This document shows, one piece after another, positions 23,448 to 31,591 of a stretch of 64,000 nucleotides of DNA. Every line of letters begins with the position of its first letter. Positions within the stretch are counted from its first letter, which is position 1. The position numbers were made by a program, and so were the translations under genes. Source of the DNA: CAADGU01 sp964467705 (GTDB lineage: Bacteria > Chloroflexota > Anaerolineae > Promineifilales > Promineifilaceae); contig CAYXUZ010000005.1 of the NCBI GenBank assembly GCA_964467705.1, forward strand, positions 1 through 64,000, read 5' to 3'. Under the pieces are notes generated by a model that was not told where the DNA came from, did no database searches, and saw only the letters and a list, made by a program, of their open reading frames with translations.

Positions 23448-24040
23448 TTCTCACCAGTTTCATGATGTTGCATGTATTCAGCCAGGAGTTTGCGCGCCCG
23501 GAATAGATCGCTTTTGACGCTGCTGACTGGGCGCGACATGGCCGCGGCTATTTCATCATAGCTCATCTCTTGAAAATGACGATATTCAATCACGGCGCGG
23601 TAAGTGGGCGGTAGTTGGAGAATGGCGGAACGCAGACGATTTGCCTGTTCCTGGCGCACGAGAGTTTGCTCCGGGGTAGGTGCGATGTCATGCCAGTCGT
23701 TTGGGTTAGCGGGTTGATCGATCATATCAGTGGTGAATTGCGGCCGTACCCGTTCGGCCTCAAGCCAGTTCAGGCAGAGATTAGCGGTAATACGCTTGAT
23801 CCAGGGGGCAAACGGCCGTGACAAATCAAACCGGTCAAGTGCCTGGTAAGCCCGCAGAAACGCTTCTTGGGCAGCGTCTTCGGCATCCTGGCGGCGGCCA
23901 AAAAGACGATAAGCGACATTGAACACGGCCGTTTGATGCCGCCGTACTAATTCAGCAAATGCCATATCGTCACATTGCTGTGCCCGCCGCAGTAAAGCCC
24001 ATTCATCATCCTGCGTAGCTGGATCATCACCCTGCGCCAT
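23444..24040 (-). CDS. ECF-type RNA polymerase sigma factor
   Basis: 198 residues. Region 2 is evident in FAELVRRHQTAVFNVAYRLFGRRQDAEDAAQEAFLRAYQALDRFD with the core-binding and -10-recognition helices. Region 4 follows as LPPTYRAVIEYRHFQEMSYDEIAAAMSRPVSSVKSDLFRARKLL. It redirects RNA polymerase to a small regulon. It is translationally coupled to the anti-sigma gene (4-nt overlap) and transcribed divergently from the glycosyltransferase gene. That gene might be a target, since ECF factors often control their neighbours, but no promoter was confirmed. Confidence 0.92.
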   Translation of the reverse strand: MAQGDDPATQDDEWALLRRAQQCDDMAFAELVRRHQTAVFNVAYRLFGRRQDAEDAAQEAFLRAYQALDRFDLSRPFAPWIKRITANLCLNWLEAERVRPQFTTDMIDQPANPNDWHDIAPTPEQTLVRQEQANRLRSAILQLPPTYRAVIEYRHFQEMSYDEIAAAMSRPVSSVKSDLFRARKLLAEYMQHHETGEK

Positions 24041-24162
24041 GTCATGTTCCTGTGTCCATTGCCCTCTATTACAGGACAGAAAGCGAAAAGTTGCAAGTGG
24101 GGCAAGGGCAAAACATTTGTATCGGCTTGCCGCTGTCTCGCCTTGTCACTAAACTTTTGCTC

Positions 24163-25302
24163 ATGCATCTTGCCGTCAATGCTTATTTCTGGAACCGCCC
24201 GAACAGTGGCAGTGGTCAATATACACGTTCTCTGGTGACAACGCTGCGACAGATGGTATCTGATTTACAAATCACGCTTATTTATCCGCAACTGGCCGGT
24301 GATCCCGGTCTACAGGATGTGCCCTCAGGAGTTGAGGTTTTTCCTGTGCCTACTCGTCCAGGCCATTTGGGTAAGGTGTGGTTTGAACAGCGGGGGTTTC
24401 CGGGGGCGTGTACGGCCGTACACGCCGACATCGCCCATATACCATACTGGGGCGGCCCGCTTCGTTCTCCCATTCCGCAGGTGGTGACGGTGCATGACCT
24501 GACCACCATGCTGGTGCCCGAATACCGCCGCAAAGCCAGCGCCCGCCTCTACAATGCCCTGGTCGCCGCCAGCGCCCGCGGCGCAGACCACATCATCACC
24601 GACTCCCACGCCAGCAAAGAGGAGATTGTGGCCCATTTGCACATCTCCTCGGAAAAGGTCACGCCCATTCATCTGGCGGTCACGGCCGAATACCAACCCA
24701 AGCCCAATTCACTGGTGGATATGGCCGTCCTGCGCAAATATGACCTGCCGGACTTCTATGTCTTGTACCTGGGCGGTTATGAACTGCACAAGAACGTCAC
24801 TACGTTGCTGCTGGCCTGGACGTATGTGGGGCAGGCTTTGGGCGATGAATATCCCTTGATTCTGGCAGGCAAAAAACCTGAAACCACTTCGGAAAGTTAC
24901 CCGGATTATGACGGTTATATCCAAAAGTTAGGCATTGGCGACTATGTGCGCTGGATTGGTTATGTGGAGGAAGCGGATAAACCGTCGCTGTACCGGAATG
25001 CGGAGACGTTTGTTTTTCCCAGCCGTCGGGAAGGGTTTGGGCTGCCGGTGTTGGAGGCGTTGGCCTGCGGTACGCCGGTGGTGACGACCAATGTTACCTC
25101 GCTGCCGGAGGTGGTGGGTGAGTCTGGCTTTGCCGTAGACCCGGACGATGCGCGGGGCATGGCAGGGGCCATTATTGCCACGATTGTGCAGGATGATCTG
25201 GCGAAGGAGTTACGGGCTACGGCCGTCACGCAAGCGGCTAAATTCTCGTGGGTGGACACGGCCGTGCAAACAGCCCTGGTCTATGACAAGGTACTCAAGT
25301 AA
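24163..25302 (+). CDS. GT4-family glycosyltransferase
   Basis: 379 residues with the two-Rossmann GT-B fold. The N-terminal part has FWNRPNSGSGQYTRSL, an acceptor-side Gly-rich loop. The donor domain includes LYLGGYELHKNV, then WIGYVEEADKPSLYRNAETFVFPSRREGFGLPVLEALACGTPVVTTNVTSLPEV, which holds the EX7E-type motif of retaining GT4 enzymes. It likely transfers a sugar from a nucleotide donor during polysaccharide or glycolipid assembly. The ATG at 24163 is preferred to a 37-residue upstream extension because the protein then begins with a beta strand typical of the family. Confidence 0.88.
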   Translation: MHLAVNAYFWNRPNSGSGQYTRSLVTTLRQMVSDLQITLIYPQLAGDPGLQDVPSGVEVFPVPTRPGHLGKVWFEQRGFPGACTAVHADIAHIPYWGGPLRSPIPQVVTVHDLTTMLVPEYRRKASARLYNALVAASARGADHIITDSHASKEEIVAHLHISSEKVTPIHLAVTAEYQPKPNSLVDMAVLRKYDLPDFYVLYLGGYELHKNVTTLLLAWTYVGQALGDEYPLILAGKKPETTSESYPDYDGYIQKLGIGDYVRWIGYVEEADKPSLYRNAETFVFPSRREGFGLPVLEALACGTPVVTTNVTSLPEVVGESGFAVDPDDARGMAGAIIATIVQDDLAKELRATAVTQAAKFSWVDTAVQTALVYDKVLK

Positions 25303-25364
25303 ACAACGCGCAGCTGCCAGACTAGGTTAGGATACTCATTGCAGATTCGTTTACTTCTGCCACT

Positions 25365-26933
25365 TTATGGCTCTGTGACAACAAGTTCCCACATATCATT
25401 CAGGACTAACTGCCCATCGAAGCCACCAAACATGACAATCCGGCCCCGGCTCCCATCGTAATAGAGTGTGTGTCCCCAACGAGCTTGTGGCACGAGGTGT
25501 GAGTCTAGTTCTTGCCACTCGTCACCTAACAGCCAGGTGTCATTGAATAGTTGGGGGTTCCAAGCGCCCCCAAAGAGTATGCTTTTCTGTAGCGTAATGT
25601 CATAAGCCATACTGGCACTGGAACGTTGCGGTGGCAGAGGATCCATTTGAGGATTTGACCACCTGTTCTCATGTAATATCCAGGTGGCGTTCTCAAAACT
25701 ACTGAGAAAGGTGCTCAACTGATGGCGGTTGCGGTCATACGCCAGCCCAAAGCCACTTGCCTCGGGGCTAGCAGAATCTATGTCAACCTGGTACCATTCC
25801 TGCCCGTCCCATTCCCATATGTCATCGTAAAATATTTCTCCGCCATCATAGCCACCATAGAGCCTCACTTTTCCCGTATCGCTATCAAAATACATCTGAT
25901 GACAACATCTGGCGGGTGGGCTGATTTGTGGGTAACGCAATTCCCATTTTTCTCCGTCCCATTCCCAGGTATCGTTGAAGATTATTTGTTGATCACTACC
26001 GCCAAAGAGAACAGTGACACCTCGCACCTCGTCATAGGCCATAGCATGTGAAATTCTAGGCGGTGGACTAATTTCGGGAAATCGTTGCTCCCAGTCTATG
26101 CCATCCCACTCCCAAGTGTCGTTTTCGCTCAACCAACTCTCTCCGACCCAAGCTGTACCACCGCCAAATAGAACTGCGTTCCCCCGGTTTGTATCAAATG
26201 CAATTTTCCCGTCCACTCGGGGTGCAGGAGCATTTTGGGTAGTAATAGGTAACCAGCCTGAGTCAGGGGGAATCACCGCCTGGATAAGCACAATGGTTAG
26301 CAATAAAATCCAGATAATGGCAGCGATCCTTGCTATACGTGATGGCCTTTGTTTGGTTTGTAATGCCGTTTGATCTTCCGAGGCCATAGGTGTCTGTTTA
26401 CCGAACCAAGCGCTGGCCAGGATGAGACCTAAAATACCAGCGCCAATAACTGCCAGGAGAAAGTCAACTACACCGCAAACTAGGCTGTTGCCAGTATCAT
26501 AGTAAACTTGGTTCAAACCACACTTTGACCATTGAATGGCATCACGTAAATGGATAAAACAAATCACCATCCACAGAACCAACGCTGGGTAACGAGGTAA
26601 AAAAGCTATGGCCAGCCAGGCCAGAAGCAAGTAAATGACACTGATTCCGGCAAATACAAAGGGGCCGTTCACCAGGATCTTGTGGATCACAGGCGCGGTG
26701 GCAATGGCATTACTGGCATCCAGCCAATAGCTAGCTGGTTGGTTAATCAAAACCACGTAGGCATTGGTAATAATTAACAAGAGGGCAATGAGGATCAGAG
26801 AACGAGGCAAATGTGGTCGCAATAGAAAACGTGGCCGTTGATTGAACCCTGGGCCTGGCGAGGAGGCGATAACGGTCTCTGGTGTAGCTTCCTCGGGCTG
26901 CAAGTCTTCTGTTTCCGCATGAGATGAAAACAT
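25365..26933 (-). CDS. Membrane protein with extracytoplasmic kelch beta-propeller
   Basis: 522 residues. About 40 charged cytoplasmic residues are followed by four or five membrane helices (roughly 45-240), then a C-terminal propeller. At least five kelch blades of the form 'FGG....W....DTWEWDG..W' are visible, for example VTVLFGGSDQQIIFNDTWEW, VRLYGGYDGGEIFYDDIWEW and GRIVMFGGFDGQLVLNDMWE. Kelch propellers bind proteins or sugars; no catalytic residues are visible. ATG with GGAGG upstream. AT-richer than its neighbours and without ACGGCCGT, so possibly acquired. Its end converges on the glycosyltransferase gene. Confidence 0.75.
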   Translation of the reverse strand: MFSSHAETEDLQPEEATPETVIASSPGPGFNQRPRFLLRPHLPRSLILIALLLIITNAYVVLINQPASYWLDASNAIATAPVIHKILVNGPFVFAGISVIYLLLAWLAIAFLPRYPALVLWMVICFIHLRDAIQWSKCGLNQVYYDTGNSLVCGVVDFLLAVIGAGILGLILASAWFGKQTPMASEDQTALQTKQRPSRIARIAAIIWILLLTIVLIQAVIPPDSGWLPITTQNAPAPRVDGKIAFDTNRGNAVLFGGGTAWVGESWLSENDTWEWDGIDWEQRFPEISPPPRISHAMAYDEVRGVTVLFGGSDQQIIFNDTWEWDGEKWELRYPQISPPARCCHQMYFDSDTGKVRLYGGYDGGEIFYDDIWEWDGQEWYQVDIDSASPEASGFGLAYDRNRHQLSTFLSSFENATWILHENRWSNPQMDPLPPQRSSASMAYDITLQKSILFGGAWNPQLFNDTWLLGDEWQELDSHLVPQARWGHTLYYDGSRGRIVMFGGFDGQLVLNDMWELVVTEP

Positions 26934-27103
26934 GGGTTCCTCCTTTACTTACTGTCTGCAAACTACTGGTGATATAAAAACAGAGAGAGAATAACACGCT
27001 TTGTATGATAGGCAAGATAAGCCGAAATGTGCACTAAGGGATAGTTTAATAGGTAAAGGGAGTGATAAGACACGGCCGTGCAAACCCTGCATGTCTATGA
27101 TAA

Positions 27104-27200
27104 AGTGTTTGAGTGTAGTAGTGATTGAGTGTTCAAGTGCTCAAATGCTCAAGTGATTTGCTCACACAAACACTAAAACACACAAACACCAAATCACAAA
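27104..27200. repeat. Short-word repeat cassette upstream of dcd
   Basis: GTGTTTGAGTG, GTGATTGAGTGTTCAAGTGCTCAAATGC and ACACAAACACTAAAACACAC words, with the left and right halves partly complementary. It occupies the whole upstream region of the dCTP deaminase gene. Same family as 19635-19676. Confidence 0.75.
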
Positions 27201-27210
27201 GGTTCAAGAT

Positions 27211-27765
27211 ATGGCAATTAAAGCAGATAGATGGATTCGCAAAATGGCGCTGGAGCACCAGATGATTACGCCATTTGTGGATGGGCAGGTACGGGAAGGG
27301 GTTATTTCCTACGGTCTATCCTCCTATGGGTATGATATTCGGGTGAGCAACGAGTTCAAGATTTTCACCAATGTCCATTCGGCCATCGTTGACCCCAAGC
27401 ATTTCAATCCCCAATCATTCATTGATTACGAAGGGGACATTTGTGTTATTCCCCCCAATTCCTTTGTGCTGGCGCAAACAGTGGAGTATTTCCGCATCCC
27501 GCGCAATGTCTTGACTGTGTGCCTGGGTAAGTCTACCTATGCCCGCTGCGGTCTGATCGTCAACGTGACCCCATTTGAACCAGAGTGGGAAGGCTATGTG
27601 ACTCTGGAAATATCAAATACTACGCCACTACCGGCCCGTGTGTATGCCAACGAAGGCATTGCTCAGGTGCTTTTCTTTGAATCGGACGAGGTATGTGAGA
27701 TTTCTTATGCCGATCGCAAAGGCAAATATCAAAACCAACAACACATCATGCTGCCCCGCATTTAG
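27211..27765 (+). CDS. dcd: dCTP deaminase
   Basis: Deaminates dCTP to dUTP (or, if bifunctional, to dUMP) to supply dTTP synthesis. 184 residues. Conserved blocks are SYGLSSYGYDIRVS, VIPPNSFVLAQTVEYFRIP, GKSTYARCGLIVNVTPFEPEWEGYVTLEISNT with Ser108, Arg112 and the catalytic-type Glu133, then EGIAQVLFFE. Start ATG with AAGG upstream. Its stop is followed by a perfect 20-bp hairpin repeat and then a tRNA gene. Confidence 0.94.
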   Translation: MAIKADRWIRKMALEHQMITPFVDGQVREGVISYGLSSYGYDIRVSNEFKIFTNVHSAIVDPKHFNPQSFIDYEGDICVIPPNSFVLAQTVEYFRIPRNVLTVCLGKSTYARCGLIVNVTPFEPEWEGYVTLEISNTTPLPARVYANEGIAQVLFFESDEVCEISYADRKGKYQNQQHIMLPRI

Positions 27766-27773
27766 CCCGGTTC

Positions 27774-27824
27774 GTAGTGGGCGATTTATCGCCGTCTGGC
27801 TGATGGCGATAAATCGCCCACTAC
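27774..27824. repeat. Perfect 20-bp inverted repeat after dcd
   Basis: Arms 27774-27793 and 27805-27824 are complementary with an 11-nt loop. The arm core is GTGGGCGATTTATCGCC, itself partly palindromic. There is no T-run, so it is more likely a REP- or MITE-like interspersed element than a terminator, although it could stabilise the dcd transcript end. Confidence 0.8.
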
Positions 27825-27842
27825 AAACGAAGAATGGAACTT

Positions 27843-27870
27843 TTGCCGCATTTGGCACAATGGCTATAAT
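27843..27870 (+). promoter_or_regulatory. Promoter of the tRNA-Val gene
   Basis: TTGCCG at 27843-27848 and TATAAT at 27865-27870, separated by 16 bp. The tRNA begins 19 nt after the -10 box. Confidence 0.6.
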
Positions 27871-27888
27871 TTGGGGCACTATTAACAA

Positions 27889-27962
<74 letters not shown>

Positions 27963-27970
27963 TCTTTTCC

Positions 27971-27998
27971 TTGTTATCCCAACATTGTTTGTTATAAT
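27971..27998 (+). promoter_or_regulatory. Promoter of the cytochrome bc operon
   Basis: TTGTTA at 27971-27976 and TATAAT at 27993-27998 with a 16-bp spacer, about 110 nt upstream of the Rieske gene. Confidence 0.55.
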
Positions 27999-28024
27999 CC
28001 CGTTTGTGACAAAAAGCACACAGT

Positions 28025-28093
28025 ATGTCTGAACCCAAAACCCTGGCAGGTTCAATCATAACTTTGGCAAAAAAACAGTTAGACGACAGCTAG
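28025..28093 (+). CDS. Possible 22-residue leader peptide ahead of the Rieske gene
   Basis: ATG at 28025 opens a 22-codon frame (MSEPKTLAG..., ending KKQLDDS) just after the operon promoter and 18 nt before the Rieske start codon. There is no clear RBS, so it may be chance. Confidence 0.22.
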   Translation: MSEPKTLAGSIITLAKKQLDDS

Positions 28094-28111
28094 AGTCAGG
28101 AGAATAGCCAT

Positions 28112-28762
28112 ATGGCAGAGGCAGCAATTGGCGCCGGCGTGCAAGGCGGCGGCATCTCACGACGTGAATTTTTGTACTATATATGGGGCGCTTCCATTGC
28201 CCTATATCTGGCACAGTTTGCCGGTTTGATGGTCTGGTTTTTGATTCCCCGTTTTCGGGAAGGGGAATTTGGCGGCAAGTTTGTGTTGCCTGTAGATTCC
28301 ATACCCGGAATCAATGCCGCGCCCGGTAATTTCCCCGACGGCCGTTTCTGGTTAGTCAATCTAGATTCTAATCAGCCCAACGAACTGTTTGCTCTGGCGC
28401 AAGATGAAGACGAACCACTGAAAGGGGTGCTGGCTATTTATAAAGTGTGTACCCATTTGGGCTGTATTTATGCCTGGACGCCGGCTAACAATCGGTTTGA
28501 GTGTCCCTGTCATGGGTCGAAATATCGGCTCGACGGCCGTCGCATTGAATCCCCAGCCCCCCGCACCCTGGATCGTTTTCAACTAGAATTCCTGGATGCC
28601 AACCGCGCCCCCATCCCCAACACCCTCTCTCCAGAAGTCAATGACTTTTACCAGCCCGTGTCCATTCCTGACAATGCTGTTTTCATCAGCATTGACACCT
28701 CCGCCAAGAAAACAGGCCCCGGTGACACCTTGCTCTGTGATTTTGCCGGTGACTGCCCATAA
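28112..28762 (+). CDS. Rieske 2Fe-2S protein of a cytochrome bc complex
   Basis: 216 residues. A twin-arginine-like SRREF (16-20) precedes one membrane anchor (about 22-46). The cluster site is CTHLGC (113-118) and CPCHGS (131-136): Cys113, His115, Cys131 and His134 as ligands, with Cys118-Cys133 as the disulfide. The protein carries electrons from quinol oxidised at the Qo site of cytochrome b to cytochrome c. AGGAG precedes the ATG. It is the first gene of a three-gene operon with cytochrome b (50 nt downstream) and a di-heme cytochrome c. Confidence 0.95.
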   Translation: MAEAAIGAGVQGGGISRREFLYYIWGASIALYLAQFAGLMVWFLIPRFREGEFGGKFVLPVDSIPGINAAPGNFPDGRFWLVNLDSNQPNELFALAQDEDEPLKGVLAIYKVCTHLGCIYAWTPANNRFECPCHGSKYRLDGRRIESPAPRTLDRFQLEFLDANRAPIPNTLSPEVNDFYQPVSIPDNAVFISIDTSAKKTGPGDTLLCDFAGDCP

Positions 28763-28812
28763 ACTAAATTTCTAAAAAAGACACGGGACGAAAAAGCGGT
28801 TAAGGAGAAGAA

Positions 28813-30513
28813 ATGGCTACCATTTTTGAACAAATTAGCGAGATGGGCCTCAAACAAGCCCTTGTGACCAAAACAGATGAGGTGGTAGAACGCATCACCG
28901 CCGGTATGAACATCAGTGATGTGCGTGGCGCATTGCGTGGTGATGAACCGCGTCGCCCCAATCCGCGTTTGCGCCCCCATGCCGACGGTTTCTGGTTCCA
29001 CATCCGCCCTAGTTTTTACCATACTGAAGTTACCCATATTTACCCTACCTTCCGCCTGGGCTGGCTTTCCACCTTCATGATGGTCTGGGAAACGATCACC
29101 GGCATCCTGCTGATGATTTTTTACACGCCTAGCCCACTCATCGCCTATGGCGATATGTGGAACATCCTCAGCAATGTACCCATGGGCCAACTGATGCGCA
29201 ACATGCATCGCCTGGGTGCGGAGGTAATGGTGCTGGTGGTGGCGCTGCATATGCTGCGCACGTTTATTACCGGAAGCTACAAAAGGCCCCGCCAATTTAC
29301 CTGGGCTACCGGCGTTATTTTGTTGACGTTAACGGCGCTGCTTAGCTTTAGCGGTTATTTATTGCCCTGGGATCAGTTAGCTTATTGGGCTTTGACGGTA
29401 TTCCTCTCTGGCGCAGAGGCTGCGCCGGCCCCGCCGGTGGTGAACCAAAACGTACTCTTTATTTTGCAGGGTGGCCCGGCGTTGGGCGCTGGTGGGTTGT
29501 TGCGCTGGTATCTGTTCCATGTTTTGCTGATGCCGCTGCTGTTGGGTGTCTTTTTCTTTGTCCATTATTACAAAGTGATTTTACATGGTCTCTCTTTACC
29601 GCCGGGGCGCGAAGAGATCGGTGAAGATACGGCCAAACGTGTGCCCAAAGATGAACGCACCTACTTCACGCCTGATATTTTGACCAGTGAATTGATGTGG
29701 ACGGCGCTGCTTACCCTGTTCTTGATTGCCGGTTCGCTTTGGTTCTGGGATGCGCCGTTGGAAACCCATGCCGACCCGGTGGTGACGCCGTTGCATGTGG
29801 TCGCCCCCTGGTATCTTTCCTGGTCACAAGGCTGGTTGAAATTAGCGCCCAAAACGGTGGTGGTGGGTTTTATTCCCTTGCTCCTGGTAGCCTTCATTGT
29901 GATGCCCTATTTTGAGGTGGGCAAAAGTCGCCGTTATGCCGACCGCCGCGTTGGTTTATCGGTCGCTTTCCTGTTTATCGCCTTCATGCTGGTTTCTAAC
30001 TGGATGGGCACGCCAGAGTTCCGAGTGGAAAGCTCGCCGGAACGGGAAGTGTCACAAGGTGTGCTGCCTCAGGAAGGCCCCAGTGTGTTGAAAGGTGTGC
30101 CTTATGAGCATCTGGAATTGGGTACTTATTGGCCTGGACAGGTGCTGGATGATAACCCACACCTGACAAGGGCATTAGCCGTCTTTTATAACTCCATGTA
30201 CCGGCAAAGTTGCAAGCTAGGCGATGGCAACCCTAACCTGGATCGTAACTGGTACCCATGTGAAGAGGAAGTGCTGGAAAATGGTGAAGTGCGTTATGGT
30301 AATCACTTTACAGATAACGCTATGCCCAATCCCTACGCCGAACTGCGCATCACCCAGGAACAGGACAACATGGTTAAGCTCACCTTGCATTATGAGGTGG
30401 TGAATCCACAAAATCCTGAAGAGTTTTTGATTTTTTCTGATGAGGCGGTGGGTTATCGCCATGAAGATTCGCTTTATGAGGAAGAATGTCAGTTCCTGAA
30501 TAAGAACTGCTGA
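28813..30513 (+). CDS. Cytochrome b subunit of a bc complex, with long C-terminal extension
   Basis: 566 residues. The N-terminal four-helix core has the heme b ligands His132 and His146 (spacing 14) and His236 and His251 (spacing 15, as in b6-type proteins). LPWDQLAYWA lies between the pairs. The C-terminal helices corresponding to subunit IV are fused in the same chain. The Qo motif that is usually PEWY reads APWY (331-334), so the expected glutamate is missing. About 160 residues after the last helix form a soluble domain with four cysteines (SCKLGDG, YPCEEEV, ECQFLNKNC). AAGGAG precedes the start. The gene lies between the Rieske and cytochrome c genes. Confidence 0.92.
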   Translation: MATIFEQISEMGLKQALVTKTDEVVERITAGMNISDVRGALRGDEPRRPNPRLRPHADGFWFHIRPSFYHTEVTHIYPTFRLGWLSTFMMVWETITGILLMIFYTPSPLIAYGDMWNILSNVPMGQLMRNMHRLGAEVMVLVVALHMLRTFITGSYKRPRQFTWATGVILLTLTALLSFSGYLLPWDQLAYWALTVFLSGAEAAPAPPVVNQNVLFILQGGPALGAGGLLRWYLFHVLLMPLLLGVFFFVHYYKVILHGLSLPPGREEIGEDTAKRVPKDERTYFTPDILTSELMWTALLTLFLIAGSLWFWDAPLETHADPVVTPLHVVAPWYLSWSQGWLKLAPKTVVVGFIPLLLVAFIVMPYFEVGKSRRYADRRVGLSVAFLFIAFMLVSNWMGTPEFRVESSPEREVSQGVLPQEGPSVLKGVPYEHLELGTYWPGQVLDDNPHLTRALAVFYNSMYRQSCKLGDGNPNLDRNWYPCEEEVLENGEVRYGNHFTDNAMPNPYAELRITQEQDNMVKLTLHYEVVNPQNPEEFLIFSDEAVGYRHEDSLYEEECQFLNKNC

Positions 30514-30516
30514 TTT

Positions 30517-30594
30517 TCGTAAACCGTAATTCGTAAATCGTAATCCAGATTTGTTCACGGATAACGGATAACGGATAACGGATAACGGGGAAAG
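30517..30594. repeat. Short-word repeat cassette between cytochrome b and cytochrome c genes
   Basis: CGTAAACCGTAATTCGTAAATCGTAATC words are followed by four tandem ACGGATA units (7 bp). It fills the spacer directly upstream of the cytochrome c RBS (GGGGAAAG). Confidence 0.8.
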
Positions 30595-30598
30595 TTAG

Positions 30599-31507
30599 AT
30601 GCAAGTAAAAGTTGTAATCGGAACCGTTGCTTTTATGCTGACGATGGTGGTGTTGGGCTATGCGGCGCTGCGCGAACCCACACGGTTGGAAGATTTTACG
30701 GGGGCGGCACACGGCCGTTCCGTGGAACAAGGCGCGTATCTGTATATCAACAACTGTGCTACCTGCCATGGCATAGATGGTACCGCTACTTCCGGCCCGG
30801 AAAATGGCTGCCGTGACGCCCAAGGTGAACCGAACTGCCTGGGATTGCCCCTGAACAATTACTTTTTGCTCTGTGGCAATCCCCCACGCCGTTCTATTGA
30901 TTTGGGTTGGCAGGGGACAACAGAGAATTTGATCCTGAAAACAGTAGCGGCCGGCCGGGGCGCGATTATGCCTACCTGGTCAAGTGAATTTGGCGGCCCC
31001 ATGCGCCCAGATCAGGTGCAAAATGTGACCAATTATGTCATGAACTGGGCCAGCCCAGAATTGTGCGCGGAAGAACCAGTAACATTTCCCTGGCCGTTCT
31101 CGCCAGGACCAGAATTTGCTCCAGGTGTGGCCGAAGCCTACCAGAGCATGACGGATCCGGTGGAAATTGTGGCCGGTGACGCTGAATTGGGTGCGGCCGC
31201 TTACTTGAGCTACGGTTGTAATGCCTGCCATGGGCTGCCTGATGGCAGCGTCCCGGCCAGTGTTGGCCCTTCACTGGCAGATATTGCCACTACTGGTGCA
31301 GAACGGGTTGAGGGCTTTTCGGCGCAGGATTATATTTATTCCTCCATTCTGGATCCCAACCTGTTTATTTCACCTGAATGTCCGGCAGGGCCATGTGCTA
31401 CACCCAGCCTGATGCCAACGAGTTTCCCGTTGACGATCGGCCGTAACCCACAAGATATGGCTAACTTACTGGCTTATCTGATGGGGGATGCGTATACATA
31501 CCCGTAA
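30599..31507 (+). CDS. Di-heme cytochrome c of the bc complex
   Basis: 302 residues. An N-terminal hydrophobic segment (about 5-24) acts as signal or anchor. Two class I cytochrome c domains follow: CATCHG (Cys53, Cys56, His57) with GAIMPTW (Met124 as probable axial ligand), and CNACHG (Cys207, Cys210, His211) with a C-terminal SLMPTSF methionine. The protein should accept electrons from the Rieske centre outside the membrane. Spacing and order (Rieske, cytochrome b, cytochrome c) support one complex. A strong terminator follows. Confidence 0.93.
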   Translation: MQVKVVIGTVAFMLTMVVLGYAALREPTRLEDFTGAAHGRSVEQGAYLYINNCATCHGIDGTATSGPENGCRDAQGEPNCLGLPLNNYFLLCGNPPRRSIDLGWQGTTENLILKTVAAGRGAIMPTWSSEFGGPMRPDQVQNVTNYVMNWASPELCAEEPVTFPWPFSPGPEFAPGVAEAYQSMTDPVEIVAGDAELGAAAYLSYGCNACHGLPDGSVPASVGPSLADIATTGAERVEGFSAQDYIYSSILDPNLFISPECPAGPCATPSLMPTSFPLTIGRNPQDMANLLAYLMGDAYTYP

Positions 31508-31530
31508 CCGATGAACGGTAAACAGTGAAC
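31507..31530. repeat. Short-word repeat cassette after cytochrome c
   Basis: A short run of GATGAACGGTAAACAGTGAACAG words between the cytochrome c stop and the terminator. Weaker match to the 97-127 family. Confidence 0.5.
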
Positions 31531-31534
31531 AGAA

Positions 31535-31559
31535 AGCCCGGCAGACGCCGGGCTTTTTT
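31535..31559 (+). terminator. Rho-independent terminator of the cytochrome bc operon
   Basis: AGCCCGGC pairs with GCCGGGCT around a 4-nt loop (AGAC), followed by six T. Confidence 0.92.
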
Positions 31560-31591
31560 GTTTGCTGGTGAGGTTAGCATACAATTGAGAT

